From: Solicoccozyma terricola
Taxonomy: Eukaryota > Basidiomycota > Tremellomycetes > Filobasidiales > Piskurozymaceae
DNA length: 19,628 bases
NCBI GenBank assembly: GCA_001600875.1
Contig: BCLD01000002.1
Span: 389,663 to 409,290 of the forward strand
Direction of reading: 5' to 3'
The notes under the pieces: generated by a model
What the model saw: the letters and a program-made list of their open reading frames with translations, nothing else
Databases searched by the model: none
Told to the model about the DNA's origin: nothing
Part shown: piece by piece, positions 7,895 to 17,195 of the stretch
Position numbering within the stretch: the first letter of the stretch is position 1
Layout: each line of letters begins with the position of its first letter
Program-made: the position numbers and the translations under genes

Positions 7895-9657
7895 TCAGGG
7901 AGCTTCCCCTGCCTCCCGTGTCCCCAGCGGTCGCAGGCGCGTGCACCGCCGCGATCAACCCCAACAACACCGGTTGCATCAGCCAGTCGCACATCGTCTT
8001 CGGCGGGAGCTTCCTGCCCGATAACAATCATGTCACCGCCACCGTCAACTTCACAGGAGCACCTGCCACCGGTCCAACCAGTATCTACAAAGGCTCCCAG
8101 CTGATTATCATCCGCACCAACGGTACCGCGTTCTCGAGCGGATCTCCATGGAAATGCATCACCTGCAGCATGTCTCCCTCGAACATGAGCGGCAGCTTTC
8201 CGCTTCTTCCATACGATCAATACCCTCAAGCCGTCGCGGATGGTCGACGGATTGTGATGGGCTACAACATCGTCGATGGCGGGGCGGACCTCGCGAGCGA
8301 AGAGTGTACACACGCCACCACCGGCATCTACCCTATTGGATGGAACACAGCCGTCAACGGCTCCGGTCCAGGTGGAGCGATCCGCGAGCTCCGCCTCCAT
8401 GCCGACCAAGTGCATTTGGGATTCAACGCCTTTAGTGGTGCCGGAGAGTACGGCTACCTATCCACCCTACCCTTCAACCCGGCTCCGACGGTGGGGACCC
8501 CAATGGTACCCCGATACGATCTGGGAAACGTCACCGTATTGTACAACGCGAACAACCCCTCTCACGTCTCCTCGATCGGTAGCACGTTGATCATCAACGA
8601 TACCTCGATCGCTTTCGGAGAGTTCCGGGGCTTCACGGGCGATGGCAAAGAGGCTTTATTCGTCGGGATTACCATCAAGTCCGACAACATCGACCTGCTT
8701 GCGGTTGCCCTCTCCGATGGGAAGGTCCGCCGCATCACCCAGCTGCCGGGATACGTGGACCCTGTCGATGTCAGCAAAGACAACAAATGGCAGGTCATTC
8801 TGGACACTCGATTCACGAACCGCACCGACTGGATGGATGGGATGAGGGACATCCCCTCAATCAACGACATCGTAACCATCGGTCTGGTAACCTCGGTCCG
8901 CAACAACGGACTGCGCCGTTTCTTCGAGCCATGGCTCTTGGATTATTGTGGAGACAGGGGAGACTATCACGGCCAGAACGTCAATGCAGCAGGTGACGGT
9001 AGTCCCGGCAACATCAACGATCCCAACTGGAACTCGATGGCCGATCCACGTTTCTCTTGGGACGTCACCAAGATCGCCTACTACCAGGGACTGGTGGTTT
9101 CGCCTGCCTGTGGAGGGGAGAACTCTCTTCCTTACCCGGTCTCGAAGGCGCAACGAGGACGATCCTGGAGGGTTATGCTGGCAGAACTCACCAGCCGAGA
9201 GCCTGTCCCGTACACCGTCCCGGAACGCATCTCCGACTACGTCTCCTGGGGAACTCCGTATGTTCCCGGGACCACCATCGCGAGCCAGGTCGCGGTCCCT
9301 CCAGGAAACTACACCCTCCACGGCCAACGCGGTGGCCACGCCAAGGTCCAGCTCATCGGAAACGCAGCTGGGACCGCCGTTGTTAGGGTGGCAGCCTCTT
9401 ACCACGCATATACAGACGATGGCCGCACCTTCATCCACGGGACCGAGGACGTCACCGTGAGCGGCGTGGGGTACTCCACTTACGCCGATTGGTACTCCAA
9501 CCTCACCTCCACCGGCGACACTTGTAGCAGCAAGGTAACCGGTCCGGATGGCTTGCACATCACCGAGAACCTCACAACCAACATTTTGGAGGCCAACGGG
9601 ACATTGGTTACCACGATCAACGGGGTCGCTTATCACCAGCCTTGCAACGAATGTTAG
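7895..9657 (+). CDS. Saponin hydrolase-like secreted glycosidase (large 3' exon; 5' exon not found)
   Basis: The frame is open from 7834 and codes convincingly from the ELPLPPVSPAV segment near 7900 to TAG at 9657, about 585 residues. The start ELPLPP...GACTAAINPNNTGC and following IVFGGSF, DQYPQAVADG and NWNSMADPRFSWD blocks match what I know of fungal saponin hydrolase precursors. Those enzymes cut the sugar chain off plant triterpenoid saponins outside the cell. Repeated segments such as FTGDGKEALFVG suggest a TolB-like beta-propeller. About a dozen N-glycosylation sequons and several Cys support secretion. The first in-frame ATG is internal; GTG at 7918 cannot be a start in a fungus. A splice acceptor at 7894 (CATCTCAG) is the likely exon edge. 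The signal-peptide exon is not visible upstream. It is followed after 55 bp by the transporter relic and then a GH3 gene, all plus strand. The family call is from memory of motifs, without a search. Confidence 0.7.
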
Positions 9658-9711
9658 GGGCGTATAGCAGCCACGGGGAGACAAGGGTCGGGAGGTACGA
9701 GTTTCAGGCCT

Positions 9712-10514
9712 CGTAATTTTCAAGCGTTTCTGCCTTGTTTTTCAATGTTGGGAGGGTTGTTGGCTCCGGAGAGTCCGAGATGGTTGGTAGCCAAGGGTCG
9801 CACAGCGGAAGCCCGCCAAATACTCTCTCGTTATCACGCAAATTGAGATGCCCAAGACCCTCTGATCTTAGAAGAGCTGGCGATGATTCAGACCCAGTAC
9901 GTGGTGACCTGCACATCCGCCTTCTTTTTCGCTGACGTCGTCGAGTTTTGGTACGATAGCATCGACAACGAGAAGCTCAACAAAGCGGGGAGTTTCAAGG
10001 GACTAGTAATGCAACGCCAGGAGAGGCCTCCATCGCCTTCCTTTTCATCTTCAACGCCTTCTACAGCATGGCCTTCTCTCCCCTCGGAGTGGCCTACCCC
10101 GTGGAGATCCTTCCATATGCCTATCGTGCCAAAGGTATGGCGTTCGTGGCAGTATTCGTCTATCTTGCTCTGGTTTTCAATGTTTACGTCAATGTGAGTG
10201 ACTGTGGAATCGGTACAAATCACGAGAGCTGAAAACGTCTCTGGCATCGGTAGCCTATCGCTCTTGCCGCCTTGGAGTGGAAATACTACATCGTTTACGT
10301 AGCCGTTCTCACCTGTTTGGTCCCTCTCATCTACTTCCTCTTCCCGGAAACGCGCGGACTTGCTCTCGAGCAGATCGCACGTCGCTTTGGGGACGAACTC
10401 GAAGAATGCCCCGAAACGCAGCAAGGTATTCACGAACTACCTGCTGGTCATGCCAACGAATATGGGTCAGAGGAACTCAAAATTCCTAGCCCAGACCACA
10501 TCGAGCGTTTGTAG
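9712..10514 (+). pseudogene. MFS sugar/oligosaccharide transporter relic (5' truncated, stop, internal deletion)
   Basis: The first readable part (9712 to about 10000) has the central-loop signature of sugar porters: MLGGLLAPESPRWLVAKG, then a helical loop. It is broken by TGA at 9844-9846, where relatives have Gly in HANGD. A possible intron lies at 9901-9945. At about 10000-10003 the frame changes and the sequence jumps to the late transmembrane region: IAFLFIFNAFYSMAFSPLGV, AYPVEILPYAYRAKG and, after an intron at 10194-10253 (GTGAGT...GGTAG), WKYYIVYVAV and LFPETRGLALEQIA. Roughly the first 200 residues (TM1-6) and about 100 residues around TM7-10 are missing compared with a full ~500-residue transporter. 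The family imports hexoses or oligosaccharides through the plasma membrane. This copy cannot encode a working transporter. Confidence 0.85.
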
Positions 10515-11142
10515 GAGGTGGAGAGTAGAACGACACTCGAATGCGAAGTCGGGGAAACACGGGCACCGTAACTTTGTAATCGACTGTGTCATATGACATG
10601 CTTCTGGTGCTTGAAAATCACTTTCCCTTGGACGGGACCCTCGACTCGTCCGTGTTATGGTTAGTTTGCCACGTTCGCCTTCGTGACTCGAAGGTCAAGT
10701 GATTAGACTGAAATCGAAACCTTTGCCCCTCGTTTGCAACTGGATCCTTCTCTCTCTTTTTCTACATATTAATCAATGAGACGCAAGATTATCCTTCACT
10801 TTCAACGATCCGCAGGAAGGCTGTCTTAGGGAATAGATCGCGAGTTTGCTTGTGTAACCGGTGTGCAGGGCATTCCGGGGGGCGGTCTACAGCTGCTGCC
10901 ATGCACGACCATTCCGACAATGCTCCATCTCAACGGAAGGATCGTGTTCGGGGGCTCGTTTCGAGCGCAGTTGCGTAAATAGTGCGAGATATACTCCATA
11001 TTCGGTCCATACATCCCCAAAAATACATCGGCGGAGATCTAACAACCGCTGATCCGAAAACCGCTTTCCCTGCGTTTATTAAGATAGCGAGACGTAAGTC
11101 TCAGCACATCGCCAGAGAGATCGCGCGCAGTCAAAACGAACA
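10515..11142. other. Intergenic, promoter of the GH3 gene
   Basis: No gene is seen. There is a CT-rich stretch near 10748-10765 ahead of an AT-rich segment (ACATATTAATCAAT), and a short plus-strand match at 10941-10961 encoding IVFGGSF, a motif also present near the start of the saponin-hydrolase-like exon. The final 100 bases should include the GH3 5' UTR. Confidence 0.4.
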
Positions 11143-14100
11143 ATGGCAGGCAAATCACTCGATGTAGAAGCTTGCTTGAGTAAGCTATCGCTGCAACAGA
11201 AAGTGAAGCTATTGGGTGGGAAGGTACGTCGTCTTCCACGATGTGTCGAGCGTTGGCCATCCCGTCAGACTAACCTCGCCACCTCCGTCTTTCAGAACTT
11301 TACGCATTTTGCGGAGATCCCAGACGCCAGTATACCGCCCATCAGATGCTCTGACGGACCCAGTGGTGTCAGAGGGGAATGGGGTATGTCGATTTGCTCT
11401 CCCTCCTCCTGCCAAGTGCTTAAGAGCTTCCCACTTCAGTTTTCAACCAGTTGGGAGCAAGTATCTTCCCTGCCGCCGTCGGGCTGGCATGCACCTTTGA
11501 TCCGGAGCTGATCACAGCGGTAGGAATCGAAATCGGCAAGGAGTGTCGTGCAAAGGGTGTGCACTATCATATGGGCCCAAATGTAAACCTCACCGGAGTC
11601 CGGTGAGTTGTCAAATTTCTGCGCAACTAGTCTAGCCTCGGTATACACTGACGACGTCCTACAATGGCAGCTTGGCGGCAGAAACTTTGAATGCTACTCG
11701 GAAGACCCACATCTCGCTGGTATGATGGGCTCCGCTTTCATCCGCGGCGTACAGTCTGACGGTGTGATCTCCTGTCCCAAACACTATGTCGCGAACGATC
11801 AGGAATTTCAAAGGTGGTCTGTGGATGGTAGGTACTGAGTGGATTTGGCGACCAACATCTAGAACATCTCACTCAATGCCTCCTCTCCCATGCAGCTTTC
11901 GTCCCGGAACAGGCACTTCGTCAAGTCTACCTGGAGCCCTTCCGTCTCATCGTCAAACACGCCCGACCACTCGGAATGATGACTGCCTATAACTCGGTCA
12001 ACGGTCGCCATGTATCGGAGAACATACCCCTCGTGAAGGGAATACTGAGAGATGAATGGGGCTTCGAAGGATGTATCGTAAGCGATTGGACTGGGGTCTA
12101 TTCTACGCGCGACAGTCTCCAAGCCACGGTTGACGTTGAGATGCCGGTGAGTGCTTTTTGCCTCTCTCATTACGGTGGATTTTGATGTAGATCCTCCCCC
12201 CCCCCCCCTCCAGGGACCTCCCGTAATCCGCGGTGAGCCAACTTTACGCTTGGTGCATGCCGGCAAGCTCCAGATTAGTGAAATAGACGAGCGTGCTAGG
12301 ATGGTGAGACGCAGCCTGGAGGATCTGGATAGTAAGAGCGCTGATGTACTGTCGGTCTTCGGTAGGTCCTTCGCGCTGTGGCGCATGCGCAAGCTAGTGG
12401 AATCCCTTTCAATCACCAAGGCACCATACACGATACCCAATCCGTTCGCTCTCTGCTCCATACCGCCGCTGCAGAGACAGTAGTTCTGCTAAAGAACGAT
12501 GACAATTTGCTACCTTTGTCGGAGGCACGACCGGGAGTCATTGCAGTCATAGGACCAAATGCTCGAGATTCGGTCTGTTGTGGAGGCGGCTCAGGCGACC
12601 TCAAACCGAATTTCAACGCTTCTCTGTTGGAGAGCATGGAGGCTATGTCATCTTCCGGGGCATTCCAGGTGAAATGCGCACCTGGAGTTTATCCATACAA
12701 GTACATACCTTTGGCCGACCGTTATCTCAGTCATCCCGGTGGAGACCGCTCGGCGATCGCCAAGGTGGACTTCTGGAGTGCATTGGCTGGCGACGACTGG
12801 TGGACGGATGTGAAATCTGATTTGCCTACTGCTTCATGGCATACGAACATTTCAACCATGAACGAGTTCACACATACCCCGCGATATTGTTGGAAATAAT
12901 CCAAAGATTCGGGTGAGTAGCTGGACTGAGCTTGAGCGATAATGCGCCATCTCATTGCCTCGCATCCCCCCGCACTATCAGGTGAGCTCTATCCTGACCG
13001 TCGCAAGTACTGGCGAGTAGGAAATCAGCCTGGCGAGCATCGGAGGAGCTTGCCTCTACCTGGATGGAGCTCTGCTCATCGAGAAAATTCAACATTATGA
13101 AAAGGGAGACCACTTCGTAGGCTTGGGCTCGAGAGAAATACGAAAACGAGTCACATTCGCAAAGGCAGGGGAACAACATTTGCTAGAGATACGCATCTGG
13201 AACCATACGAATGGGCCAGTGAATATCCCACCCGAGATCCCTGGAGGCTTTCGAGTCGGTGCGTCGCCCGTGATAGACGAGGAAGAGGAGATTAGAGTGT
13301 CTGCAGCACTTGCCGCATCATGCGACAGTGAGTCGAGGGGTCTATATTCAGCCTGTTTATGCTGACTTTAGCTCGGTATTTCAGCTGCCATTGTCATGGT
13401 CGGGACCAACGGCGACTGGGAAGCTGAGGGCGCTGACCGGGACAGCCTCATGTAAGTCCTAGTCCGTCCCCAACCGTCGACAGAATTGACATGAGCTAAT
13501 TTGCTTTGACAGTCTCCCCGGTCGTATCGACGAACTGATTAAGGCTGTTCTAAAAGCAAACAAGAGGACTATCGTGATCATTCAAACTGGTTCCCCAGTC
13601 ACTATGCCGTGGATCCATGAAGCATCCACAGTTATTCAAGTGAGTTCCCGAATGATAGATATCGTCTGGCTCCACGTACTGACCTCTTGACATTGCTTGT
13701 TAGGCATTCTTTGGCGGAAACGCAGGGGGAGCTGGAATTGTCGAGGTCTTATACGGAAGAACGAATCCTTCTGGAAAGCTCAGCGTTACCTTCCCGTGAG
13801 TGCCAGGCGGTAGGTCACTGGACTCAGTCAGTCTATACTGATTGACCGAACTTTCTAAGGAAAACGCTAGGAGATAATCCATCTTTCCACGCATTCGGGA
13901 AGACCAGTAAAGCTCTTGGCAAAGTCATGTATAACGAGGTGGGTGGCAGTTGAAGTATACAGAACACTCTCGAACTGACACCACTGTTCAGGGAGAGTTT
14001 ATTGGTTATCGTCACTACGACAAGCACAACATCGAACCTCTATTCCCCTTCGGACATGGTTTATCATACACCACTTTCAAATACTCATCTCTCAACATTC

Positions 14101-14453
14101 AAATAGGCCAACTTGAAGGTCAGTTCAATGTTACGTTTACCATCAAGAATACGGGAGGCAAAGCTGGAAGGGAGTCAAGTCAGGTATACATATCTCATCC
14201 AGATCACGGAGAGGAATGTCGGCCCGTTAAGACGCTCTGTGGCTTCACAAAGACGCCGATGCTACAACCAGACGAGGAGGCAAGGCTTACGTGTGTTTTG
14301 GGTAAGGATCCAATGTCGAGGTGGGATGTCAATCGGAAGAGATGGATCGCATCTGCTGGAGAGTATCGAGTCTTCGTAGGTTCAAGCTCTACGAACCTTT
14401 TGCTCGAGCGAACGATTGCTTGGAAGAAGGAGATGGACTGGCTTGGGCTGTAA
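11143..14453 (+). pseudogene. GH3 beta-glucosidase with PA14-type insert, 13 exons, three disabling lesions
   Basis: Exons: 11143-11223, 11296-11383, 11440-11602, 11671-11827, 11896-12146, 12214-12361, 12421-12912, 12982-13327, 13385-13451, 13513-13639, 13704-13795, 13860-13938, 13992-14453; total 2553 bp, about 850 residues, normal for the family. Motifs: RCSDGPSGVRG, LGGRNFECYSEDP, CPKHYVANDQE, VSDW with the nucleophile Asp at 12084-12086, AAAETVVLLKND, a PA14-like block (ISLASIGGACLYLDG), FFGGNAGGAG, LFPFGHGLSYTTF and a C-terminal fibronectin-III-like domain. No signal peptide, so it would hydrolyse imported beta-glucosides in the cytosol. Lesions: one base missing just before CGGAGTCCG (11594-11602), since the family RSP motif is read one frame off; one extra base between about 12862 and 12897, probably in CCCC 12877-12880; and TAG at 13018-13020 where relatives have Tyr (TGEY). 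The indels could be sequencing errors; the TAG is less likely to be. Confidence 0.85.
12196..12208. repeat. C13 homopolymer in GH3 intron 5
   Basis: Thirteen C form the pyrimidine tract immediately before the acceptor TCCAG of the intron at 12147-12213. The same run length occurs at 7734-7746. Such runs are mutation- and sequencing-error-prone. Confidence 0.85.
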
Positions 14454-15060
14454 ATAGGTTGGAATCTGACCACCTGGCGTCTCAAATGTAGTAGAACCAT
14501 CTGTACTAGCGTGCGGAAGGAGTTGCATGGATTATCTGAGCGTTGCACTGTAGTAGATAACTGCACTCAGATCATATTCCAGACCGTAGCCGCATGGAAT
14601 AGGACCCTGCTCTAATAACAGAGTGAGGATTCGGAGAAAGCTAAGGAACCGATTCGCCACCCAACCTGTGATGTCCTCATTGGCATAAACGTTTATATCA
14701 CGAAAGAGCTTTGGCGGGCCTTGGAATCTCATGCCGCAGGTGAGAGGGTGCGGCCGAGCGGGGTGAAACAATCTCCAAGACGCTCATCGGATGCTAACTC
14801 GAACCTCACTCATCATTGCGATTCAGTTTTTTGCTAGCTTTGAAATCCTCCAAACACCCAGCCAGCCAGTAGTACCCGTACCATCACATAACACACGTTC
14901 GAGTGAGTCTTGCGGTTGTGGTGCTGCGGTGCGGTCCTCCGTCCTCATGGTGGTGACTGAAGGTGGTTTATCTGTTCGCAGCTGAGGACTCGGTAGATCT
15001 TGTCACCGTATCATCGGCCAGCATCCCTTCCTCGGGCATGAAGACATCTGTCCACCCTTC
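14454..15060. other. Intergenic, downstream of GH3
   Basis: I see no gene, repeat or structure I can support in these 600 bases. The short frames present have no protein-like composition. Confidence 0.4.
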
Positions 15061-15062
15061 CG

Positions 15063-15210
15063 CTCCCTCTCCGTCCTTCATCATACTACACTCAACTCTA
15101 ACCCTCCGATCTACACTACACTCTACACCCTTCACTCTACACTCTATCCTCATCACCTAGCTCCATCGATCCTCCCCCCAACCCCCCACCCCCACCCCCT
15201 CCCCCAATCC
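15063..15210. repeat. G-poor, C/T/A-biased tract with CTACACT-type repeats and a C-run block
   Basis: Only four G occur on the plus strand in 148 bases. The first part is made of imperfect CTACACT/CTCTACAC repeats (about 15109-15147). The end (15174-15205) holds five C-runs of 5-6 bases separated by 1-2 bases, which on the minus strand is a textbook G-quadruplex motif. Confidence 0.8.
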
Positions 15211-15216
15211 CGACCT

Positions 15217-15249
15217 ATCCGCACCTACTTATTGAATAGGTGAGCGGAT
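15217..15249. other. Imperfect hairpin (ATCCG-CACCTA / TAGGTG-AG-CGGAT)
   Basis: Arms 15217-15227 and 15237-15249 pair over 11 bases with a two-base bulge and a nine-base loop. It lies just after the C-rich tract. Function unknown. Confidence 0.5.
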
Positions 15250-16440
15250 GGTCAGAGGAAGGAGCAGGTCGACCCAAGGTCCTGTACTTGCTTTCAGCAC
15301 TTGCCCTGTAAGGTGTCCTATGTTGCCATTTGAGTGTATCCTCTGCGGCCTGGCCGGCGTTCGGCGAAGAGTTCGGCATAGAAGCCAAACTGATACGCCA
15401 CCGGGGCTCTCTACGAGGCCACGCCGCCCTGAGAGTGCCTCTTCGGCAACCCCATGTTTGGTAACCGCCCATATTTTGTTGTCGTTGTCCTCATGGTTGT
15501 CGTCAGTTCGTCTTGGTTGTCATTGGTAACACCAAAGGTCCAAAGGCAACTTATGGGTTAGTTTCACTATCTTCTTACTCACTGTAGCGTATGCAATCGT
15601 AAGATGTATCCGATGTAATGTTGATGTGTTTGAGGTAGCAAGCCTAAGTCGATAGTACGATCGGCAGGATCAGATGGGTGTGGCAAGGTTGAGTCGTGGA
15701 ATGATAACCATTAAGAGGGTGAATTACAAAGAGGGAAAGGGGAGCCGTAAGGGCTTCGTTTTTATAGTCGATGTAAGTGGCAAAACATGGAAAAGTCGCT
15801 TGGAGAGCGGAAAAGTCGCTAGAAAGCGAAGTAGGCGTGAGAGGAGAGGAATGCACTGTATCGAGATGATGTAGCTTGTCAGGTTCCGGTCTTTCAGAGT
15901 TTCGAATAAATGGGGGTGAAGAAAGAGGGAGGGCAGATGACGGATTTCGGGATCCCTCGCTGTTGGATTCAGATCTAGCCGCTAAGACGAGCGAAGTGAT
16001 GAAGTCGACAGAGAGGATGGCGAGAGAGAGAGAGAAGAAGACCGGGTGCCGATAAAGAGGAAGGTGAATCGGGGACCGAAGAATGTGGGAAGATGTCGAG
16101 AGGTCGAGATGTCGAGGGCGAAAAGGGTAGCTAGTCCTGGAGCCGATCGAAGAAGGGATGATGATGCCTGCGCAGACGACGTATATACTCCGCAAGACTG
16201 TGCCTAATACAAGGTGCAGAAGAGGGAAAAGTCGTCTACCGAAGGGCAGGGGCGACTCCCTATATACAAGGAGCGTATCTCGCGTAGCGAGATAAAAGTG
16301 TTGAATATCGGCACTCTTCACGTGTCTATGTTATCATGGCTACGTCGCGTCCATCTCAACTGCTTTACTCGCCTCACCACCAAATGGGTTCCTTACTCTT
16401 CAACATCACTATAGTTGCTGAGGCAGAGATCCCAGTCCAT
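15250..16440. other. Gene-free region with short repeats and a perfect hairpin, possibly old LTR sequence
   Basis: No protein-like frame is convincing. GTTGTC-type repeats cluster near 15478-15522. GGAAAAGTCGCT occurs twice, 20 bp apart (15789-15800, 15809-15820), and its first ten bases recur at 16225-16234. A perfect 8-bp stem TATCTCGC-GTA-GCGAGATA lies at 16276-16294, with TATATA-like motifs near 16181 and 16261. Repeated short motifs, TATA-like sites and a hairpin ahead of a copia remnant would suit a degraded LTR, but I could not define its ends. Confidence 0.3.
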
Positions 16441-16448
16441 TCCTCTTA

Positions 16449-16642
16449 ACAAAACTCAGACAAAGGCGATGCCATGACTACTCAGAGGGAAGATACAGTG
16501 GCATGGGCATGTACTGTCTTCAACAAATCGATGCTACTACAGGCGAGCAACAAGCAGATATCCTTACCAAACCACTTCCTGGACCTCGACATTCATCAAA
16601 CTTGGTACAACTAGGTTTGAAAACCTCGAGCTTGAGGGGGAG
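16449..16642 (+). pseudogene. Copia retrotransposon pol C-terminal tail, 5' truncated
   Basis: The clearly recognisable part is EQQADILTKPLPGPRHSSNL, the hallmark end of copia RNase H/pol, followed by LGLKTSSLRGSVG, which reads through the polypurine tract GAGGGGGAG into the LTR as in many copia elements. Only about 60 codons remain. The sequence upstream of about 16500 no longer resembles pol. It differs from the copia fragment at the start of the window (ADILTKLL, different tail), so these are two separate elements. Confidence 0.8.
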
Positions 16643-16854
16643 TGTTGGAAGTGGCGAATACTGTGCTATGGTTGATGCTGAAGTATAGGTTTGCAATGCA
16701 TGGCAGTGCACGGCACTGCAGCATAGTAAAGGATGCAGGTGGCGAAGTGATCTTTGTTCCAATGTTGTAAGAGTACTATATAGGTCGGCCACTTCTGATC
16801 AAGCTCGATGCACGACAGAAAGAGAATAAGGAGAATAGCCAATTATTCACAACA
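16643..16854 (+). mobile_element. 3' LTR of the copia remnant (212 bp)
   Basis: It begins TGTTGG directly after the polypurine tract GAGGGGGAG and ends CACAACA, so the termini form the expected TGTTG...CAACA inverted repeat. A TATA-like ACTATATAGG lies at about 16775 inside it. Its right edge falls exactly where WD40-coding sequence begins. No matching 5' LTR is visible in the window. Confidence 0.75.
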
Positions 16855-17195
16855 TATAAGACCATCAAGGTCTGGGACAGTGCCAGCGGCCAATGCCTAC
16901 GGACCCTTGAAGGGCATAGCGACTGGGTCTACTAAGTTGCCTTCTCGCCAAACTCGAAGTCTCCCGCGTCGGCATCGGGCGACAAGACCGTCAAGATCTG
17001 GGATACCGGCAGTGGCCAATGCCTGAAGACGCTTGAAGGGCATCATGGCAGCGTCCGCACGGTCGCCTTCTCGGACGACTCGAAGTATCTCGCGTCGGCA
17101 TCGGAAGACAAGGCCGTCAAGATCTGGGACACCGGCAGCGGCCAGTGCTTACAGACGCTTGAAGGGCATCACGGTTCGGTCCGCTCGGTCGCCTT
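16855..17195 (+). pseudogene. WD40-repeat gene fragment truncated by the LTR
   Basis: Three WD40 units spaced exactly 126 bp (42 residues) begin at 16861, 16987 and 17113, each with (T/A)(I/V)K(V/I)WD.GSGQCL.TLEGH. The first unit starts directly at the LTR edge and the third breaks off at about 17195 (VRSVA, then unrelated sequence). TAA at 16933-16935 interrupts the first unit where relatives have Ser (VYSVAFSP). The near-identity of units is typical of the WD40 arrays of fungal NLR-like proteins and HNWD genes, which evolve by repeat shuffling. No NACHT or effector domain is visible here, so the parent gene type is inferred. Confidence 0.85.

Noticed and set aside
7891..8415. Minus-strand frame of 174 codons
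   Set aside because: Antisense to the saponin-hydrolase-like exon with no independent support.
8857..9723. Minus-strand frame of 288 codons
   Set aside because: It is fully antisense to the saponin-hydrolase-like exon, has no recognisable domain, and arises from the strong codon bias of the plus-strand gene.
15644..16321. Minus-strand frame of 225 codons
   Set aside because: Composition is Ser/Leu/Pro-rich from a purine-rich plus strand; no domain, and it overlaps repeats and hairpins typical of non-coding or LTR sequence.
16328..16351. LTR end TGTTATCA followed by a primer-binding-site-like TGGCTACG
   Set aside because: The TGG start is suggestive, but the following bases do not match a tRNA 3' end I recognise and no paired LTR start was found.
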